Origin: CAJCIW01 sp963833965
Lineage (GTDB): Bacteria; Chlamydiota; Chlamydiia; Chlamydiales; Rhabdochlamydiaceae
Assembly: GCA_963833965.1 (NCBI GenBank)
Contig: CAWHZZ010000003.1
Coordinates: 765,233-829,232, forward strand
Direction: 5' to 3'
DNA length: 64,000 nt
How positions within the stretch are numbered: position 1 is the stretch's first letter; every line of letters starts with the position of its first letter. The position numbers and the translations under genes are program-made. This document shows, piece after piece, positions 17,015-30,155 of the stretch. The notes beneath the pieces are model-generated. The model did no database searches. It had not been told where the DNA came from and saw nothing but the letters and a program-made list of their open reading frames with translations.

Positions 17015-17048
17015 AAAAACCGCTTGGGCGTAAGCCCAAGCGGTTTTT
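17015..17048 (-). terminator. Rho-independent terminator of the rpoB-rpoC operon
   Basis: A perfect stem of about 15 bp (CCGCTTGGGC / GCCCAAGCGG flanked by A/T pairs) with loop GTAA, followed on the minus strand by nine T residues, 15 bp after the rpoC stop. The A/T flanks make it potentially bidirectional. Confidence 0.93.
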
Positions 17049-17062
17049 GTTAAATGCAGACG

Positions 17063-21220
<4,158 letters not shown>

Positions 21221-21238
21221 GAAGTTATTTCCCCTCTT

Positions 21239-24200
21239 TTAAACTTCTGTTGCGCTTTCAGTGCGCACATCTAAGCAAAGCCCTTGCATCTCCTTCACGA
21301 GAACATTGAAGGATTCAGGCGTTCCTGCCGTTAAAATATTCTCACCTTTTACAATCGACTCGTAAATACGGGTGCGTCCGCCGACATCGTCGGATTTGAC
21401 CGTCAACATCTCTTGAAGCAGATTCGCTGCGCCGTAGGCTTCTAGCGCCCAAACTTCCATCTCCCCGAAGCGCTGGCCGCCCATCTGGGCTTTACCGCCG
21501 AGCGGCTGCTGAGTAACGAGAGAATAAGGGCCGATCGAGCGGGCGTGGATCTTGTCTGCGACAAGGTGGCTTAATTTGAGCATGTAGATGTAGCCGACGA
21601 CGACACGGTTTTCAAATCTTTCTCCCGTTCGTCCGTCGTAGAGATGGCTCTTACCGTCTTCGGGCAGGCCGAGTTCTTTCATCATCTGCCAAATGCGCGA
21701 CTCTGGGAAGCCTTCGAAGACAGGGCTCTTGACATAGATGCCCGCTTTTCTCGCGGCGTAGCCAAGGTGCGTCTCCAAGAGCTGTCCCATGTTCATACGG
21801 GAAGGTACGCCGAGAGGATTTAAGATGATCTCGACAGTCTCGCCGTTGGAAAGGTAGGGCATGTCCTGTTCGGGAACGATGCGCGAAACGACGCCTTTGT
21901 TACCGTGGCGGCCGGCCATTTTGTCGCCGACTTGCAGTTTGCGCTTCGATGCGACGTACACCTTCACCTGGCGTATGACGCCGGGGTCGAGCTCTATGTC
22001 GCCTTTGCGTGTGTACTCGACTTCAGACTTATGCAGCGTCTGTAGCGTTTGCATCGCCGTGTCGTACTCGCGCATTTGGTCTTTTAGCGTATTGTAGATT
22101 TCCGCTTCGCCGATGATCAGGTCTTCAGGCTTTTCCGACTCAAGCGTCTCGAGCATGTCCTGCGTGATCACCTCGCCTTCTTTGATGATGATATCGCCGC
22201 TCTTGCGGTGCATGATCGGGGCAGGCGCTGTTTCGCCGAGAAGAAGAGCGCCGAGCTTCTCATGGTACTCGATCATGAGCTCTGCTTCTTTGGTCTTAAA
22301 GTCTTGATGAATGTCTTTGATACGGCTTGCCTCTTCGACGAGTTCGTCGTCGGTCTTAGAAAGGCGGTCACGGCGGCTGAACACTTTGACGTCCATGACA
22401 ACGCCCTCTGTGCCGGGCGGCGCAGTGAGCGAAGCATCTTTCACATCAGCGGCCTTCTCTCCGAAGATGGCGCGGAGCAGGCGCTCTTCCGGCGCGAGCT
22501 CGGTCTCTGATTTCGGCGTGATTTTGCCGACGAGGATGTCGCCCGGCGACACTTCAGCGCCGATGCGGATAATTCCATCTTCGCCCAAGTTCGCGAGCGC
22601 TTCTTCCGAAACATTGGGAATGTCGCGCGTGATTTCTTCCTTGCCGAGCTTCGTATCGCGGGCCGTCAGCTCAAACTCTTCCAAGTAAATCGACGTATAA
22701 TAATCGAGCTTGAGGAGCTTTTCAGAGATGATGATCGCGTCTTCGTAGTTGTAGCCGCACCAGGGCATGAACGCGACGAGTACGTTTTTACCGAGGGCGA
22801 CCTCTCCTTTGTCCGTCGCAGGTCCATCGGCGATCACATCATTGGCTTTGACAGCATCGCCCACGTTGCAAAGCGGCGTTTGGTTGATGCATGTCCCCGC
22901 GTTGGAGCGCATGAACTTTTTGAGTTGATAAGTTTTTTTATTGAGCGGATTGGCCTTGGCAGCGATGACGATTTTATAGCCGTCGACAAACTCCACAGTC
23001 CCATCTTCTTCGGCGACGAGGACGGCGCCGGAGTCTCGGGCTGAGCGGGGCTCTAGCCCTGTACCGACAATGGGCGCGTCTGTCTTGAGGAGAGGAACGC
23101 CTTGGCGTTGCATGTTGGAGCCCATCAATGCGCGGTTGGCGTCATCGTGCTCTAAGAACGGGATCAATCCGGTGACAATCGAGACGAGCTGCTTGGACGA
23201 GACGTCCATGTGCGTGATCTTGCTCGTTTCGATCTTGAGCGATTCGCCATTGTAGCGGGCCCAACAAAGCGGCTCGACAAACATGTTGTGATCGTCGAGT
23301 ATCGCCGATGCCTGAGCGATGACGTTGTTTTCTTCTTGGTCGGCCGTCATGTACTCGATCTCTTCGGTGACGACGCCATCGCGCACAATGCGGTAAGGCG
23401 TTTCGATGAAGCCGAATTCGTTGATCTTCGCAAACGAGGAGAGAGAAGTGATCAGGCCGATATTCGGACCTTCGGGCGTTTCGATAGGGCAGATCCTTCC
23501 ATAGTGGCTGGAATGGACGTCGCGCACTTCAAAGCCGGCGCGCTCTCTGTTGAGGCCGCCTGGCCCAAGAGAGGAAAGACGCCGTTTGTGCGTGAGTTCC
23601 GCGACGGGGTTCGTCTGGTCCATGAATTGCGAGAGTTGCGATCTGCCGAAAAAGTCTTTCAACACGCCAGCGAGGCCTTTCGCAGAAACGACTTTGCCAG
23701 GGGTCAATGTATCAGAGGTGAAGTCAAAGAGATTCATCCGCTCTTTGATGATCTTTTCCATGCGGGCAAGACCGATACGGCACTGATTCTGAATCAATTC
23801 GCCCACTGAGCGGACGCGGCGGTTGCCTAGGTGGTCAATATCGTCGACGTTGGCGCCTTCTTCCCCTTTCTTCAAGCGGATCAAGTATTTGATAGCGCCG
23901 ATCACGTCTTCTTTGCGCAGCGTGACGATGTTGAGCTCTTCGTCAGTGACTTCTAGACCGAGTTTGCGGTTAAGTTTGTAGCGTCCGACGCGGCCCAAAT
24001 TATAGCGCTTCGGATCGAAGAAAAGGCGCATGATGGCCGAACGGGCATTGGATAGTGTCGCTGGCTCGCCCGGGCGGATTTTGCGATAGAAATCTTTCAA
24101 TGCGGACTCGTAAGAATCGGTGGGATCTTTGGCGAGCATTTTGATGATGGGACTCGTCTCGTCGGCGTCTTCGGCAATGCGGACGGCGGAAATATTGGCG

Positions 24201-25003
24201 TCGAGCATCCGCTTGAGCATCGCGGTTGTCAATTTTTCGGAAGCTTTTCCAAAGACTACCCCACTCTCTTCATCGGCGACATCTTCCGCCAAAATTTTTC
24301 CAACGAGCTTGGGGAAATCTTTGTCGGAGCGGATTTTCACTTTGATCGTGCTAAAGAACTCTTCGATGATATCGGAATCTGTCGAATAGCCCAATGTGCG
24401 GATGAATGAGGTCGCCAAAATCTTGCGGCGCCGCTTTTTACGGTCGATGTAAATGTAGATGAGATCATTTGTGTCGAATGCGCCTTCCAGCCAGCTTCCT
24501 CGGTAAGGGATGATGCGGAAGGAATAGATCGTCGCTCCTTTGATGTGGCGCTCTTGTTCGAAAGAAATGCCGGGAGAGCGGTGGAGCTGGGAAACAATGA
24601 CGCGCTCGGCGCCATTGATAATGAATGTCCCTTTTTCGGTCATCACGGGGATGGTCCCCATGTAGACCTCTTCTTCTTTAATTCCTGTTTCGTCAGTCAG
24701 GCGAAACTTGACTTTGAGCGTGACGTTGTATGTAATTCCGCGGCGGATGCATTCTTCCGGAGTGTATTTGGGTACCCCGAGATTATAGGAGATAAATTCG
24801 AGAATCGTCTTCTCATCGTAGGACTTGATCGGGAATATTTCAGTAAAGACCTCTTGCAATCCAAAATTTTCCCTCTCATGCGGCATCTTGTCCGCTTGCA
24901 GGAACTGATCATACGACTTGATCTGGATTTCAATAAGGTTCGGCAGGTCGATAATCTCTTCTCTGCCACGAAAACTCACCCGTTGAGGCGGCCTTTTTAA
25001 CAT
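21239..25003 (-). CDS. rpoB: DNA-directed RNA polymerase subunit beta
   Basis: The 1254-residue beta subunit. The rifampicin-pocket region reads FFGRSQLSQFMDQTNPVAEL then THKRRLSSLGPGGLNRERAG, with Asp, His and Ser present at the positions usually altered in resistance, so the protein looks rifampicin-sensitive by sequence. YGRICPIETPEGPNIGLI and the C-terminal GGQRFGEMEVWALEAYGAA are standard. A hairpin in the 112-bp gap after rplL probably tunes its transcription relative to the ribosomal protein genes. Confidence 0.99.
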   Translation of the reverse strand: MLKRPPQRVSFRGREEIIDLPNLIEIQIKSYDQFLQADKMPHERENFGLQEVFTEIFPIKSYDEKTILEFISYNLGVPKYTPEECIRRGITYNVTLKVKFRLTDETGIKEEEVYMGTIPVMTEKGTFIINGAERVIVSQLHRSPGISFEQERHIKGATIYSFRIIPYRGSWLEGAFDTNDLIYIYIDRKKRRRKILATSFIRTLGYSTDSDIIEEFFSTIKVKIRSDKDFPKLVGKILAEDVADEESGVVFGKASEKLTTAMLKRMLDANISAVRIAEDADETSPIIKMLAKDPTDSYESALKDFYRKIRPGEPATLSNARSAIMRLFFDPKRYNLGRVGRYKLNRKLGLEVTDEELNIVTLRKEDVIGAIKYLIRLKKGEEGANVDDIDHLGNRRVRSVGELIQNQCRIGLARMEKIIKERMNLFDFTSDTLTPGKVVSAKGLAGVLKDFFGRSQLSQFMDQTNPVAELTHKRRLSSLGPGGLNRERAGFEVRDVHSSHYGRICPIETPEGPNIGLITSLSSFAKINEFGFIETPYRIVRDGVVTEEIEYMTADQEENNVIAQASAILDDHNMFVEPLCWARYNGESLKIETSKITHMDVSSKQLVSIVTGLIPFLEHDDANRALMGSNMQRQGVPLLKTDAPIVGTGLEPRSARDSGAVLVAEEDGTVEFVDGYKIVIAAKANPLNKKTYQLKKFMRSNAGTCINQTPLCNVGDAVKANDVIADGPATDKGEVALGKNVLVAFMPWCGYNYEDAIIISEKLLKLDYYTSIYLEEFELTARDTKLGKEEITRDIPNVSEEALANLGEDGIIRIGAEVSPGDILVGKITPKSETELAPEERLLRAIFGEKAADVKDASLTAPPGTEGVVMDVKVFSRRDRLSKTDDELVEEASRIKDIHQDFKTKEAELMIEYHEKLGALLLGETAPAPIMHRKSGDIIIKEGEVITQDMLETLESEKPEDLIIGEAEIYNTLKDQMREYDTAMQTLQTLHKSEVEYTRKGDIELDPGVIRQVKVYVASKRKLQVGDKMAGRHGNKGVVSRIVPEQDMPYLSNGETVEIILNPLGVPSRMNMGQLLETHLGYAARKAGIYVKSPVFEGFPESRIWQMMKELGLPEDGKSHLYDGRTGERFENRVVVGYIYMLKLSHLVADKIHARSIGPYSLVTQQPLGGKAQMGGQRFGEMEVWALEAYGAANLLQEMLTVKSDDVGGRTRIYESIVKGENILTAGTPESFNVLVKEMQGLCLDVRTESATEV

Positions 25004-25037
25004 CGAAACGGCTCCTAGCTTAAATGTATTTCACTTC

Positions 25038-25090
25038 CAAAAAAAAACTAAAAACGACGAGCAGAAGTCAATATTTCATGACTTCTGCTC
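25038..25090 (-). terminator. Attenuator-like hairpin between rplL and rpoB
   Basis: A 12-bp perfect stem GAGCAGAAGTCA / TGACTTCTGCTC (25059-25070 with 25079-25090), loop of 8, followed on the minus strand by TCGTTTTTAGTTTTTTTTTGG. It has the form of a rho-independent terminator inside the operon. Partial termination in the rplL-rpoB gap is known in Escherichia coli, where it lowers rpoBC relative to rplJL. The same use here is inference. Confidence 0.8.
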
Positions 25091-25115
25091 TCGTTAATCT
25101 TAAGCTCTATGGGGA

Positions 25116-25517
25116 TTAGAGACCTTTTAAGGTCACTTTACCGCCCGCAGCTGTTACTTTCTTAGCAATTTCATCCGCTTCCGCTTTTGGGCAAGTCTCT
25201 TTCAAGACTTTCGGAGCGCCGTCGACCATCTCTTTAGCTTCCTTGAGACCGAGTTGTGTGATCTCGCGGACGACTTTGATCACGCTGATTTTTTTATCAT
25301 CGGGCGTTGTTTCCAAAGTCACCTTGAATTCGGTGGACTCTGCAGCCGCGGCAGCGCCAGCGCCTGCAGCTGGGGCGGCCATCATCATCGGAGCGGCAGC
25401 AGCAGCTTTCACACCCCACTTCTCTTCGAGAGCAGCCTTTAATTTTGCCATATCGAGAACGCTTAACTGGCTAAGTGTTTCGACTAAGGTATCAATACTT
25501 TGTTGTTGTGTAGACAC
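25116..25517 (-). CDS. rplL: 50S ribosomal protein L7/L12
   Basis: 133 residues of the stalk protein that recruits translation GTPases. It has an N-terminal dimerisation helix region (TLVETLSQLSVLDMAKLKAA), an Ala-rich hinge (PMMMAAPAAGAGAAAAAE) and the C-terminal domain with KISVIKVVREITQLGLKEAK and a final KVTLKGL. The start codon is GTG at 25517, preceded by GAGGTG at a good distance. An ATG is not available at this position. Confidence 0.97.
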   Translation of the reverse strand: MSTQQQSIDTLVETLSQLSVLDMAKLKAALEEKWGVKAAAAAPMMMAAPAAGAGAAAAAESTEFKVTLETTPDDKKISVIKVVREITQLGLKEAKEMVDGAPKVLKETCPKAEADEIAKKVTAAGGKVTLKGL

Positions 25518-25554
25518 GGTTTCACCTCTTTGATTAATTGATCTTTGTTAAATT

Positions 25555-26073
25555 TTAAGAGCTTGTTTGCCCCGCCTTATTTTCCAAGCAGTGCATAACG
25601 GAGGTAAGCAAAGCCTCGATAACGCTGAGCGTTTGCGAAAGCGGCGCTTCGAGCGTCCCCAAAAATTGGGCGCGCATTTCGTCTTTGCTCGGAAGCTTAG
25701 AGATCTGTTCGACATCTTGTGCCGAGCAGATCGCGCCTTCGAACCTTCCGCCGAGAACTTCTAAAACCTCATCATTCTCTTTACGAAACTGAAAAACAGC
25801 TTTTGTCGTTTGAACGGGGTCTTCATTGGCAAAGACAACAGCGATGTGTCCTTGTAACAGAGCAGGATCGAGAGCGAGCCCAGCGTCTTGCGCTGCTTTG
25901 ATGAGCACCCGCTTTTTTACGACTTCGAGACCGCCGCCCGTTTTCGCTAAATTCGTGCGAAACATCGAGGCTGCATTGGGCTCGAGGCGCTTATAGCTGG
26001 CGATCACAACCGCTTTAGAGCCGGCAATCTTGTCTTTAATTTCATTGAGAAGTAATTGCTTTTCCGGTCTCAT
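25555..26073 (-). CDS. rplJ: 50S ribosomal protein L10
   Basis: 172 residues. L10 anchors the L7/L12 dimers to the ribosome. The N-terminus MRPEKQLLLNEIKDKIAGSK and the segment AVVIASYKRLEPNAASMFRT are typical, and the C-terminal helix that binds L12 is present. It starts only 3 bp after rplA, so there is no room for the separate L10(L12)4 leader that precedes rplJ in Escherichia coli. Autoregulation, if any, must act elsewhere. Confidence 0.96.
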   Translation of the reverse strand: MRPEKQLLLNEIKDKIAGSKAVVIASYKRLEPNAASMFRTNLAKTGGGLEVVKKRVLIKAAQDAGLALDPALLQGHIAVVFANEDPVQTTKAVFQFRKENDEVLEVLGGRFEGAICSAQDVEQISKLPSKDEMRAQFLGTLEAPLSQTLSVIEALLTSVMHCLENKAGQTSS

Positions 26074-26076
26074 ATC

Positions 26077-26787
26077 TTACTCTTTAGCTCCTTGAATTTC
26101 TGCGATTGTCTGCAGATCGATCTTCATGCCGGGCCCCATCGTCGATGAGAGCGCAAGCGACTTTAAATAGACGCCTTTTGCGTTCGCTGGCTTGGCTTTG
26201 AGAATTGCTGCGAGAATCGCGATGACATTTTCTTTGAGCTTGGCGGTTTGAAAAGAGAGTTTGCCTGCCATCGCGTTGACCACGCCGTGTTTGTCAGACT
26301 TGAACTCGATCTTTCCCCCCTTCACCTCGACGATGGCTTTAGCGACATCGGCCGTCACTGTCCCTGCCTTTGGAGTCGGCATTAGGCCGCGCGGCCCGAG
26401 GATTTTAGCGAGCTTCCCGAGATCGCGCATCATGTCCGGAGTCGCGATGATCGCGTCGAAATCGAGCCAGCCCGATTTAATTTTCTCAAAGAGTTCTTCG
26501 TTTCCAGCAAAATCTGCTCCAGCAGCCAACGCCTCTTTAATCTTGTCGCCTTTAGCGAACACGACGATGACGACGCGTTTTCCAGTCCCGTTCGGTAAAG
26601 AGACTGTTCCACGCACTTGCTGTTCAGATTTCTGGACATCGACGCCTGTTTTGAGCGATAGTTCCACCGACTGATCAAATTTGACCGGTGGACACTTTTT
26701 CAAAGTTTCGATAGCTTCGTCCAGCGTGTAGCTTTTCGCCACATCCACTAGCTTATCTATCTCCCGAAATCTTTTGCTTCGATGCAT
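26077..26787 (-). CDS. rplA: 50S ribosomal protein L1
   Basis: 236 residues, the L1 stalk protein. MHRSKRFREIDKLVDVAKSY, KFDQSVELSLKTGVD and LGPRGLMPTPKAGTVTADVA (the signature region) are typical. It is in the operon order rplK-rplA-rplJ-rplL. A 76-bp gap upstream contains a short hairpin (TGTGCC/GGCACA, 26826-26841) that could be a processing or regulatory structure. Confidence 0.97.
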   Translation of the reverse strand: MHRSKRFREIDKLVDVAKSYTLDEAIETLKKCPPVKFDQSVELSLKTGVDVQKSEQQVRGTVSLPNGTGKRVVIVVFAKGDKIKEALAAGADFAGNEELFEKIKSGWLDFDAIIATPDMMRDLGKLAKILGPRGLMPTPKAGTVTADVAKAIVEVKGGKIEFKSDKHGVVNAMAGKLSFQTAKLKENVIAILAAILKAKPANAKGVYLKSLALSSTMGPGMKIDLQTIAEIQGAKE

Positions 26788-26863
26788 TCTGATTCCTTAT
26801 GTTTTTAGCGGGTGTTATAGTTTCATGTGCCAAATGGCACACAAAGCTAGGGTCCCCCCACGC

Positions 26864-27292
26864 TTACCCTTCAATGATATCTACGCCCATTGACCGCGCT
26901 GTGCCCATGACGAGCTGCATCGCAGCTTCTTCAGAGCTCGCACGCATGTCTTGGAGCTTGTTTTTGACAATTTTCTTCACTTGCGTTTTCGTGAGTTTGC
27001 CAACTTTTTCCCTGTTAGGCACTTTGGAGCCTTTTTCGAGATTCAATTCTTTGAGAATCATTCTCGAAACAGGCGGCTGTTTCGTCACAAAGGTAAAAGA
27101 TTTGTCCTGATAAACTGTGATCTCGACAGGAAGGATGTCTCCCGCCTTGTCTTGTGTTTTCGCATTAAATTCCTTGCAGAATCCCATGATGTTGATTCCG
27201 GCGCCGCCCAGCGCAGGGCCAATCGGCGGCGCTGGATTCGCTTTTCCTGCAGGAATTTGCAGCTTGATCATTTTTACAATCTTCTTTGCCAT
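26864..27292 (-). CDS. rplK: 50S ribosomal protein L11
   Basis: 142 residues. L11 binds 23S rRNA at the GTPase centre. The Pro-rich N-terminal motif KLQIPAGKANPAPPIGPALG, PPVSRMILKELNLEKGSK and the C-terminal MQLVMGTARSMGVDI signature region identify it. It follows nusG in the standard order with a 59-bp gap. Confidence 0.97.
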   Translation of the reverse strand: MAKKIVKMIKLQIPAGKANPAPPIGPALGGAGINIMGFCKEFNAKTQDKAGDILPVEITVYQDKSFTFVTKQPPVSRMILKELNLEKGSKVPNREKVGKLTKTQVKKIVKNKLQDMRASSEEAAMQLVMGTARSMGVDIIEG

Positions 27293-27351
27293 GGTCTAAA
27301 TCCCTCAATATGTTTTTCTTCTCTCCCTTAGAGGCAAAGGAGTTATTTTTT

Positions 27352-27897
27352 TTATGCTTCTGTTTCGCTCGGGCCTTGCTCGACTTGCCAAAACTCGAGA
27401 TCGTCGACGCGGGTTTCGCGGCCAAAGATCGATACGAGTACGCTAAGCCGTCCTTTATCGTGGAAGACTTCTTGCACAGTTCCAATAAAGTTGACGAAGA
27501 CACCGTCGGTAATTTTGACTTTGTCCCCGGACGTAATGTTATGTTTTTGGACGACGCCTTTTTTCTTCTCTTCCAAGTCGCGCAAGATGTCGTCGACTTC
27601 GCTTTGCGCGAGAGGAGTGGGTTTTTCGCCGCCTAAGAACCCTAAAACTCCATTGGAGTTGCGAACGTACATCCATGAATCATCGGTCAAATTCATATTG
27701 ACCAAGATGTAGCCGGGCCACAGTTTCTTTTCGCTGACCCGCTGCTGTCCCCGCTTAACTTCAGCGACATTTTCAATCGGCACTAAAACAGAGTCGATGA
27801 GCTCGGCCATTCCTTTTGAGTCGCGGTTCTCTTCGATGGTCTTCTTCACTTTTTTTTCTTGTCCGGAAACGACCTGGACAACGTACCATTTATGCAT
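27352..27897 (-). CDS. nusG: Transcription termination/antitermination protein NusG
   Basis: 181 residues. The NGN domain (MHKWYVVQVVSGQEKKVKKT; LWPGYILVNMNLTDDSWMYV) binds the RNA polymerase clamp. A C-terminal KOW domain (GDKVKITDGVFVNFIGTVQE) would contact Rho or S10. The gene is 15 bp downstream of secE, the conserved secE-nusG pair. Confidence 0.97.
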   Translation of the reverse strand: MHKWYVVQVVSGQEKKVKKTIEENRDSKGMAELIDSVLVPIENVAEVKRGQQRVSEKKLWPGYILVNMNLTDDSWMYVRNSNGVLGFLGGEKPTPLAQSEVDDILRDLEEKKKGVVQKHNITSGDKVKITDGVFVNFIGTVQEVFHDKGRLSVLVSIFGRETRVDDLEFWQVEQGPSETEA

Positions 27898-27912
27898 GAC
27901 GCCTCAACATTG

Positions 27913-28185
27913 TTACCCAAAAATGTAATGCGCAACGATCGCGATAATATCCAAACATCCCTTGATCACTAAATCAAAGAGATAAATCCCCAAGCCAAAA
28001 AGAAAGATTGCGCCGATGACGATCTTCGTCGAAAGTTTCAATTCGTCTTTTGTCGTCCAGCTAACTTTCTTCAGCTCTTCTTTTAATTCTTGAATAGCGT
28101 TAAAAACGCGCCTTCTTTTGGATGCTTGCTGAGCCGGAGCATCGGAAGAAATCCGCGTCTGATTTAACTTTGCATCCATAGTCAT
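27913..28185 (-). CDS. secE: Preprotein translocase subunit SecE
   Basis: 90 residues. A charged N-terminus leads to the SecE amphipathic stretch AIQELKEELKKVSWTTKDEL, then one membrane segment (IVIGAIFLFGLGIYLFDLVI) and a short tail. It is a single-span SecE that stabilises SecY. ATG at 28185 or the Met two codons later could start it. It lies between tRNA-Trp and nusG as in other chlamydiae. Confidence 0.93.
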   Translation of the reverse strand: MTMDAKLNQTRISSDAPAQQASKRRRVFNAIQELKEELKKVSWTTKDELKLSTKIVIGAIFLFGLGIYLFDLVIKGCLDIIAIVAHYIFG

Positions 28186-28213
28186 GGCAGCGTTCTTTGT
28201 AATAATGTTCTAT

Positions 28214-28286
28214 CGAGTGCGGAGGGATTCGAACCCCCGACCGGCGACTTTGGAGATCGCTGCTCTACCAGCTGAGCTACACACCC
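28214..28286 (-). tRNA. trnW: tRNA-Trp (anticodon CCA)
   Basis: A cloverleaf on the minus strand: acceptor GGGTGTG/CGCACTC with discriminator G, D arm GCTCAGCTGGTAGAGC, anticodon loop CTCCAAA (anticodon CCA), T arm GGGGGTTCGAATCCCTC. CCA is not encoded at the 3' end. It lies between tuf and secE, the conserved chlamydial position. Confidence 0.97.
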
Positions 28287-28309
28287 ACCAGTCCAGTCTA
28301 ATTAATCGC

Positions 28310-28335
28310 AGGGCCCTCTTCTAAGAGAGGGCCCT
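28310..28335 (-). promoter_or_regulatory. GC-rich hairpin between tuf and tRNA-Trp
   Basis: AGGGCCCTCT pairs with AGAGGGCCCT (28310-28319 with 28326-28335) over a 6-base loop. It follows the tuf stop by about 20 bp but has no T-run, so it is more likely an mRNA 3'-end stabiliser, a processing site or a weak terminator than a full stop for the operon. Confidence 0.6.
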
Positions 28336-28355
28336 TCCAAACAAGCCAATCTGGC

Positions 28356-29540
28356 TTATTTGAGAATTTTCGTCACAGTTCCTGCGCCGATCGTTCTTCC
28401 GCCTTCGCGGATCGCAAATCGCATTCCCTCTTCCATCGCAATCGGATGGATCAGTTCCGCTTCGAGCTCGACGTTGTCGCCAGGCATCACCATCTCGGTC
28501 CCGGATGGAAGCGTCACAGTTCCTGTCACGTCTGTCGTACGGAAATAGAATTGCGGACGATACCCAGTGAAGAACGGCTTGTGACGTCCGCCTTCTTCCT
28601 TAGTCAGCACGTAGATCGTTCCTTTGAACTTCGTATGCGGCGCGCATGAGCCGGGGGCAGCGAGGACCATTCCGCGCTCGATGTCGTTCTTTTCCAACCC
28701 GCGAAGAAGGATACCGACGTTTTCGCCAGCATGTGCTTCATCGAGGAGTTTATTGAACATCTCGAGGCCGGTAACGACAGTCTCTCGCGTATCGCGGATA
28801 CCGACAACTTGCAGCTTGTCGTTGACTTTGATCTTGCCTCTTTCAATACGCCCTGTCGCCACAGTTCCGCGGCCGGAGATAGAGAACACGTCTTCCACCG
28901 GCATGAGGAATGGCTTGTCGATCTCGCGCGTTGGAGTCGGGATCTTCTCGTCGACTGTTTTCATCAATTCTTTGATGCTCTTGACGTATTCAGGATCTCC
29001 TTCGAGAGCTTTAAGCGCTGAGCCGCGAATGATTGGGACGTTCTTGTAACCTTTCGCATCGAGCAGTTCGTTCAATTCCATCTCGACGAGGTCGACGAGT
29101 TCTTCGTCGCCTTTGCCGATCATGTCCATCTTGTTCAAGAAGACGACGATCGCCGGTACACCAACTTGGCGGGCGAGGAGGATGTGCTCTTTTGTTTGCG
29201 GCATCGCACCGTCTGTCGCAGCGACGACGAGGATCGCGCCGTCCATTTGCGCAGCACCTGTGATCATGTTTTTGACGTAGTCAGCGTGGCCCGGGCAGTC
29301 AACGTGCGCATAGTGGCGATTGACTGTCTCGTATTCCACGTGCGTAGAGTTGATCGTAATCCCGCGGGCTTTTTCTTCAGGAGTGTTGTCGATGGAAGCG
29401 TAATCGCGATATTTCGCTTTTCCTTCTTCCGCTAAAACTTTCGTGATTGCTGCTGTTAAAGACGTTTTGCCGTGGTCAACGTGTCCAATTGTTCCAATGT
29501 TGACGTGAGGTTTGGTCCTTTGAAATTGCTCTTTTGCCAT
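28356..29540 (-). CDS. tuf: Elongation factor Tu
   Basis: 394 residues, the GTPase that delivers aminoacyl-tRNA. The G motifs are GHVDHGKTSLT (G1), RGITINSTHVEY (G2), DCPGHADYVKNM (G3) and FLNKMDM (G4), followed by the beta-barrel domains 2 and 3 (PFLMPVEDVFSISGRGTVA; PHTKFKGTIYVLTKEEGGRH). It is placed between tRNA-Thr and tRNA-Trp. It is the only tuf in the window. Confidence 0.99.
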   Translation of the reverse strand: MAKEQFQRTKPHVNIGTIGHVDHGKTSLTAAITKVLAEEGKAKYRDYASIDNTPEEKARGITINSTHVEYETVNRHYAHVDCPGHADYVKNMITGAAQMDGAILVVAATDGAMPQTKEHILLARQVGVPAIVVFLNKMDMIGKGDEELVDLVEMELNELLDAKGYKNVPIIRGSALKALEGDPEYVKSIKELMKTVDEKIPTPTREIDKPFLMPVEDVFSISGRGTVATGRIERGKIKVNDKLQVVGIRDTRETVVTGLEMFNKLLDEAHAGENVGILLRGLEKNDIERGMVLAAPGSCAPHTKFKGTIYVLTKEEGGRHKPFFTGYRPQFYFRTTDVTGTVTLPSGTEMVMPGDNVELEAELIHPIAMEEGMRFAIREGGRTIGAGTVTKILK

Positions 29541-29586
29541 TACTTCCTCCGTTTGGCTCCTATATTAAGTGATGTTTCTTTTCTTT

Positions 29587-29658
29587 TGCCCAGAAAAGGA
29601 ATTGAACCTTCGACCTTTTGCTTACCATGCAAATGCTCTACCACTGAGCTATCTGGGC
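29587..29658 (-). tRNA. trnT: tRNA-Thr (anticodon GGT)
   Basis: A minus-strand cloverleaf: acceptor GCCCAGA/TCTGGGC, D arm GCTCAGTGGTAGAGC, anticodon loop ATGGTAA (anticodon GGT) on stem TTTGC/GCAAA, T arm AAGGTTCAATTCCTT, discriminator A. It lies 46 bp upstream of tuf and is probably cut from the same transcript. Confidence 0.96.
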
Positions 29659-29736
29659 GTATCAATAGTCTTCGCAGACCTCGCCTCGCAGCAAACTGCT
29701 GATGAGCAGACCTCTACTTCAGGCCGAAAGCAGCAA

Positions 29737-29765
29737 AGTTTATTCTCTAAGGCAAATAAATTCAA
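29737..29765 (-). promoter_or_regulatory. Candidate promoter of the tRNA-Thr/tuf/secE/nusG/rpl/rpo operon
   Basis: On the minus strand TTGAAT (29765-29760) and TAAACT (29742-29737) are separated by 17 bp, a good vegetative-sigma spacing, about 80 bp upstream of tRNA-Thr and after infA. This would start the long transcript that ends at the rpoC terminator. It was picked by eye. Confidence 0.4.
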
Positions 29766-29805
29766 TCGATTTATTCGAGTGTTTTAAATTTTTTGATTTT
29801 TTTGG

Positions 29806-30024
29806 TCATCTTTGGCGGTAGATAATCCGGGCCTTGGTCAAGTCGTACGGCGACATCTCCACGGTCACCACGTCCCCGACAAGGACGCGGATATTGCGCA
29901 TACGCATTTTTCCACAGAGATGGGCGAGCACCTTCATCCCATTTTCCAGAACCACACTAAAGGTCATATTGGGAAGGAGTTCTTCAACCCTCCCATCGAT
30001 TTTAATAGTATCTTCTTTCGGCAT
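29806..30024 (-). CDS. infA: Translation initiation factor IF-1
   Basis: 72 residues from ATG 30024 (MPKEDTIKIDGRVEELLPNM), an S1-like OB fold that binds the ribosomal A site. The motif LENGMKVLAHLCGKMRMRNI and the end GDVVTVEMSPYDLTKARIIY are diagnostic. The longer frame back to 30060 would add twelve residues not found in IF-1. In Chlamydia infA likewise neighbours tRNA-Thr and tuf. Confidence 0.97.
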   Translation of the reverse strand: MPKEDTIKIDGRVEELLPNMTFSVVLENGMKVLAHLCGKMRMRNIRVLVGDVVTVEMSPYDLTKARIIYRQR

Positions 30025-30155
30025 GAGCCTAATCCTGAAATTCGAAAATACGACCATCAAACTAAATTTCCCTCAAATTGTCAATCTTATTATAATGTTG
30101 TCCAAAATTGGGTTGTGTAAGCCCGGCTTAACGAAATTAAATTAAAGTTTTTTAG

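Noticed and set aside
22208..23809. Plus-strand open frames within rpoB (100-200 codons)
   Set aside because: Antisense to rpoB, with no ribosome-binding sites of note and no recognisable protein features.
28310..28335. Rho-independent terminator after tuf
   Set aside because: The stem is strong but no T-run follows on the transcribed strand, and tRNA-Trp, secE and nusG continue in the same direction. Recorded as a hairpin instead.
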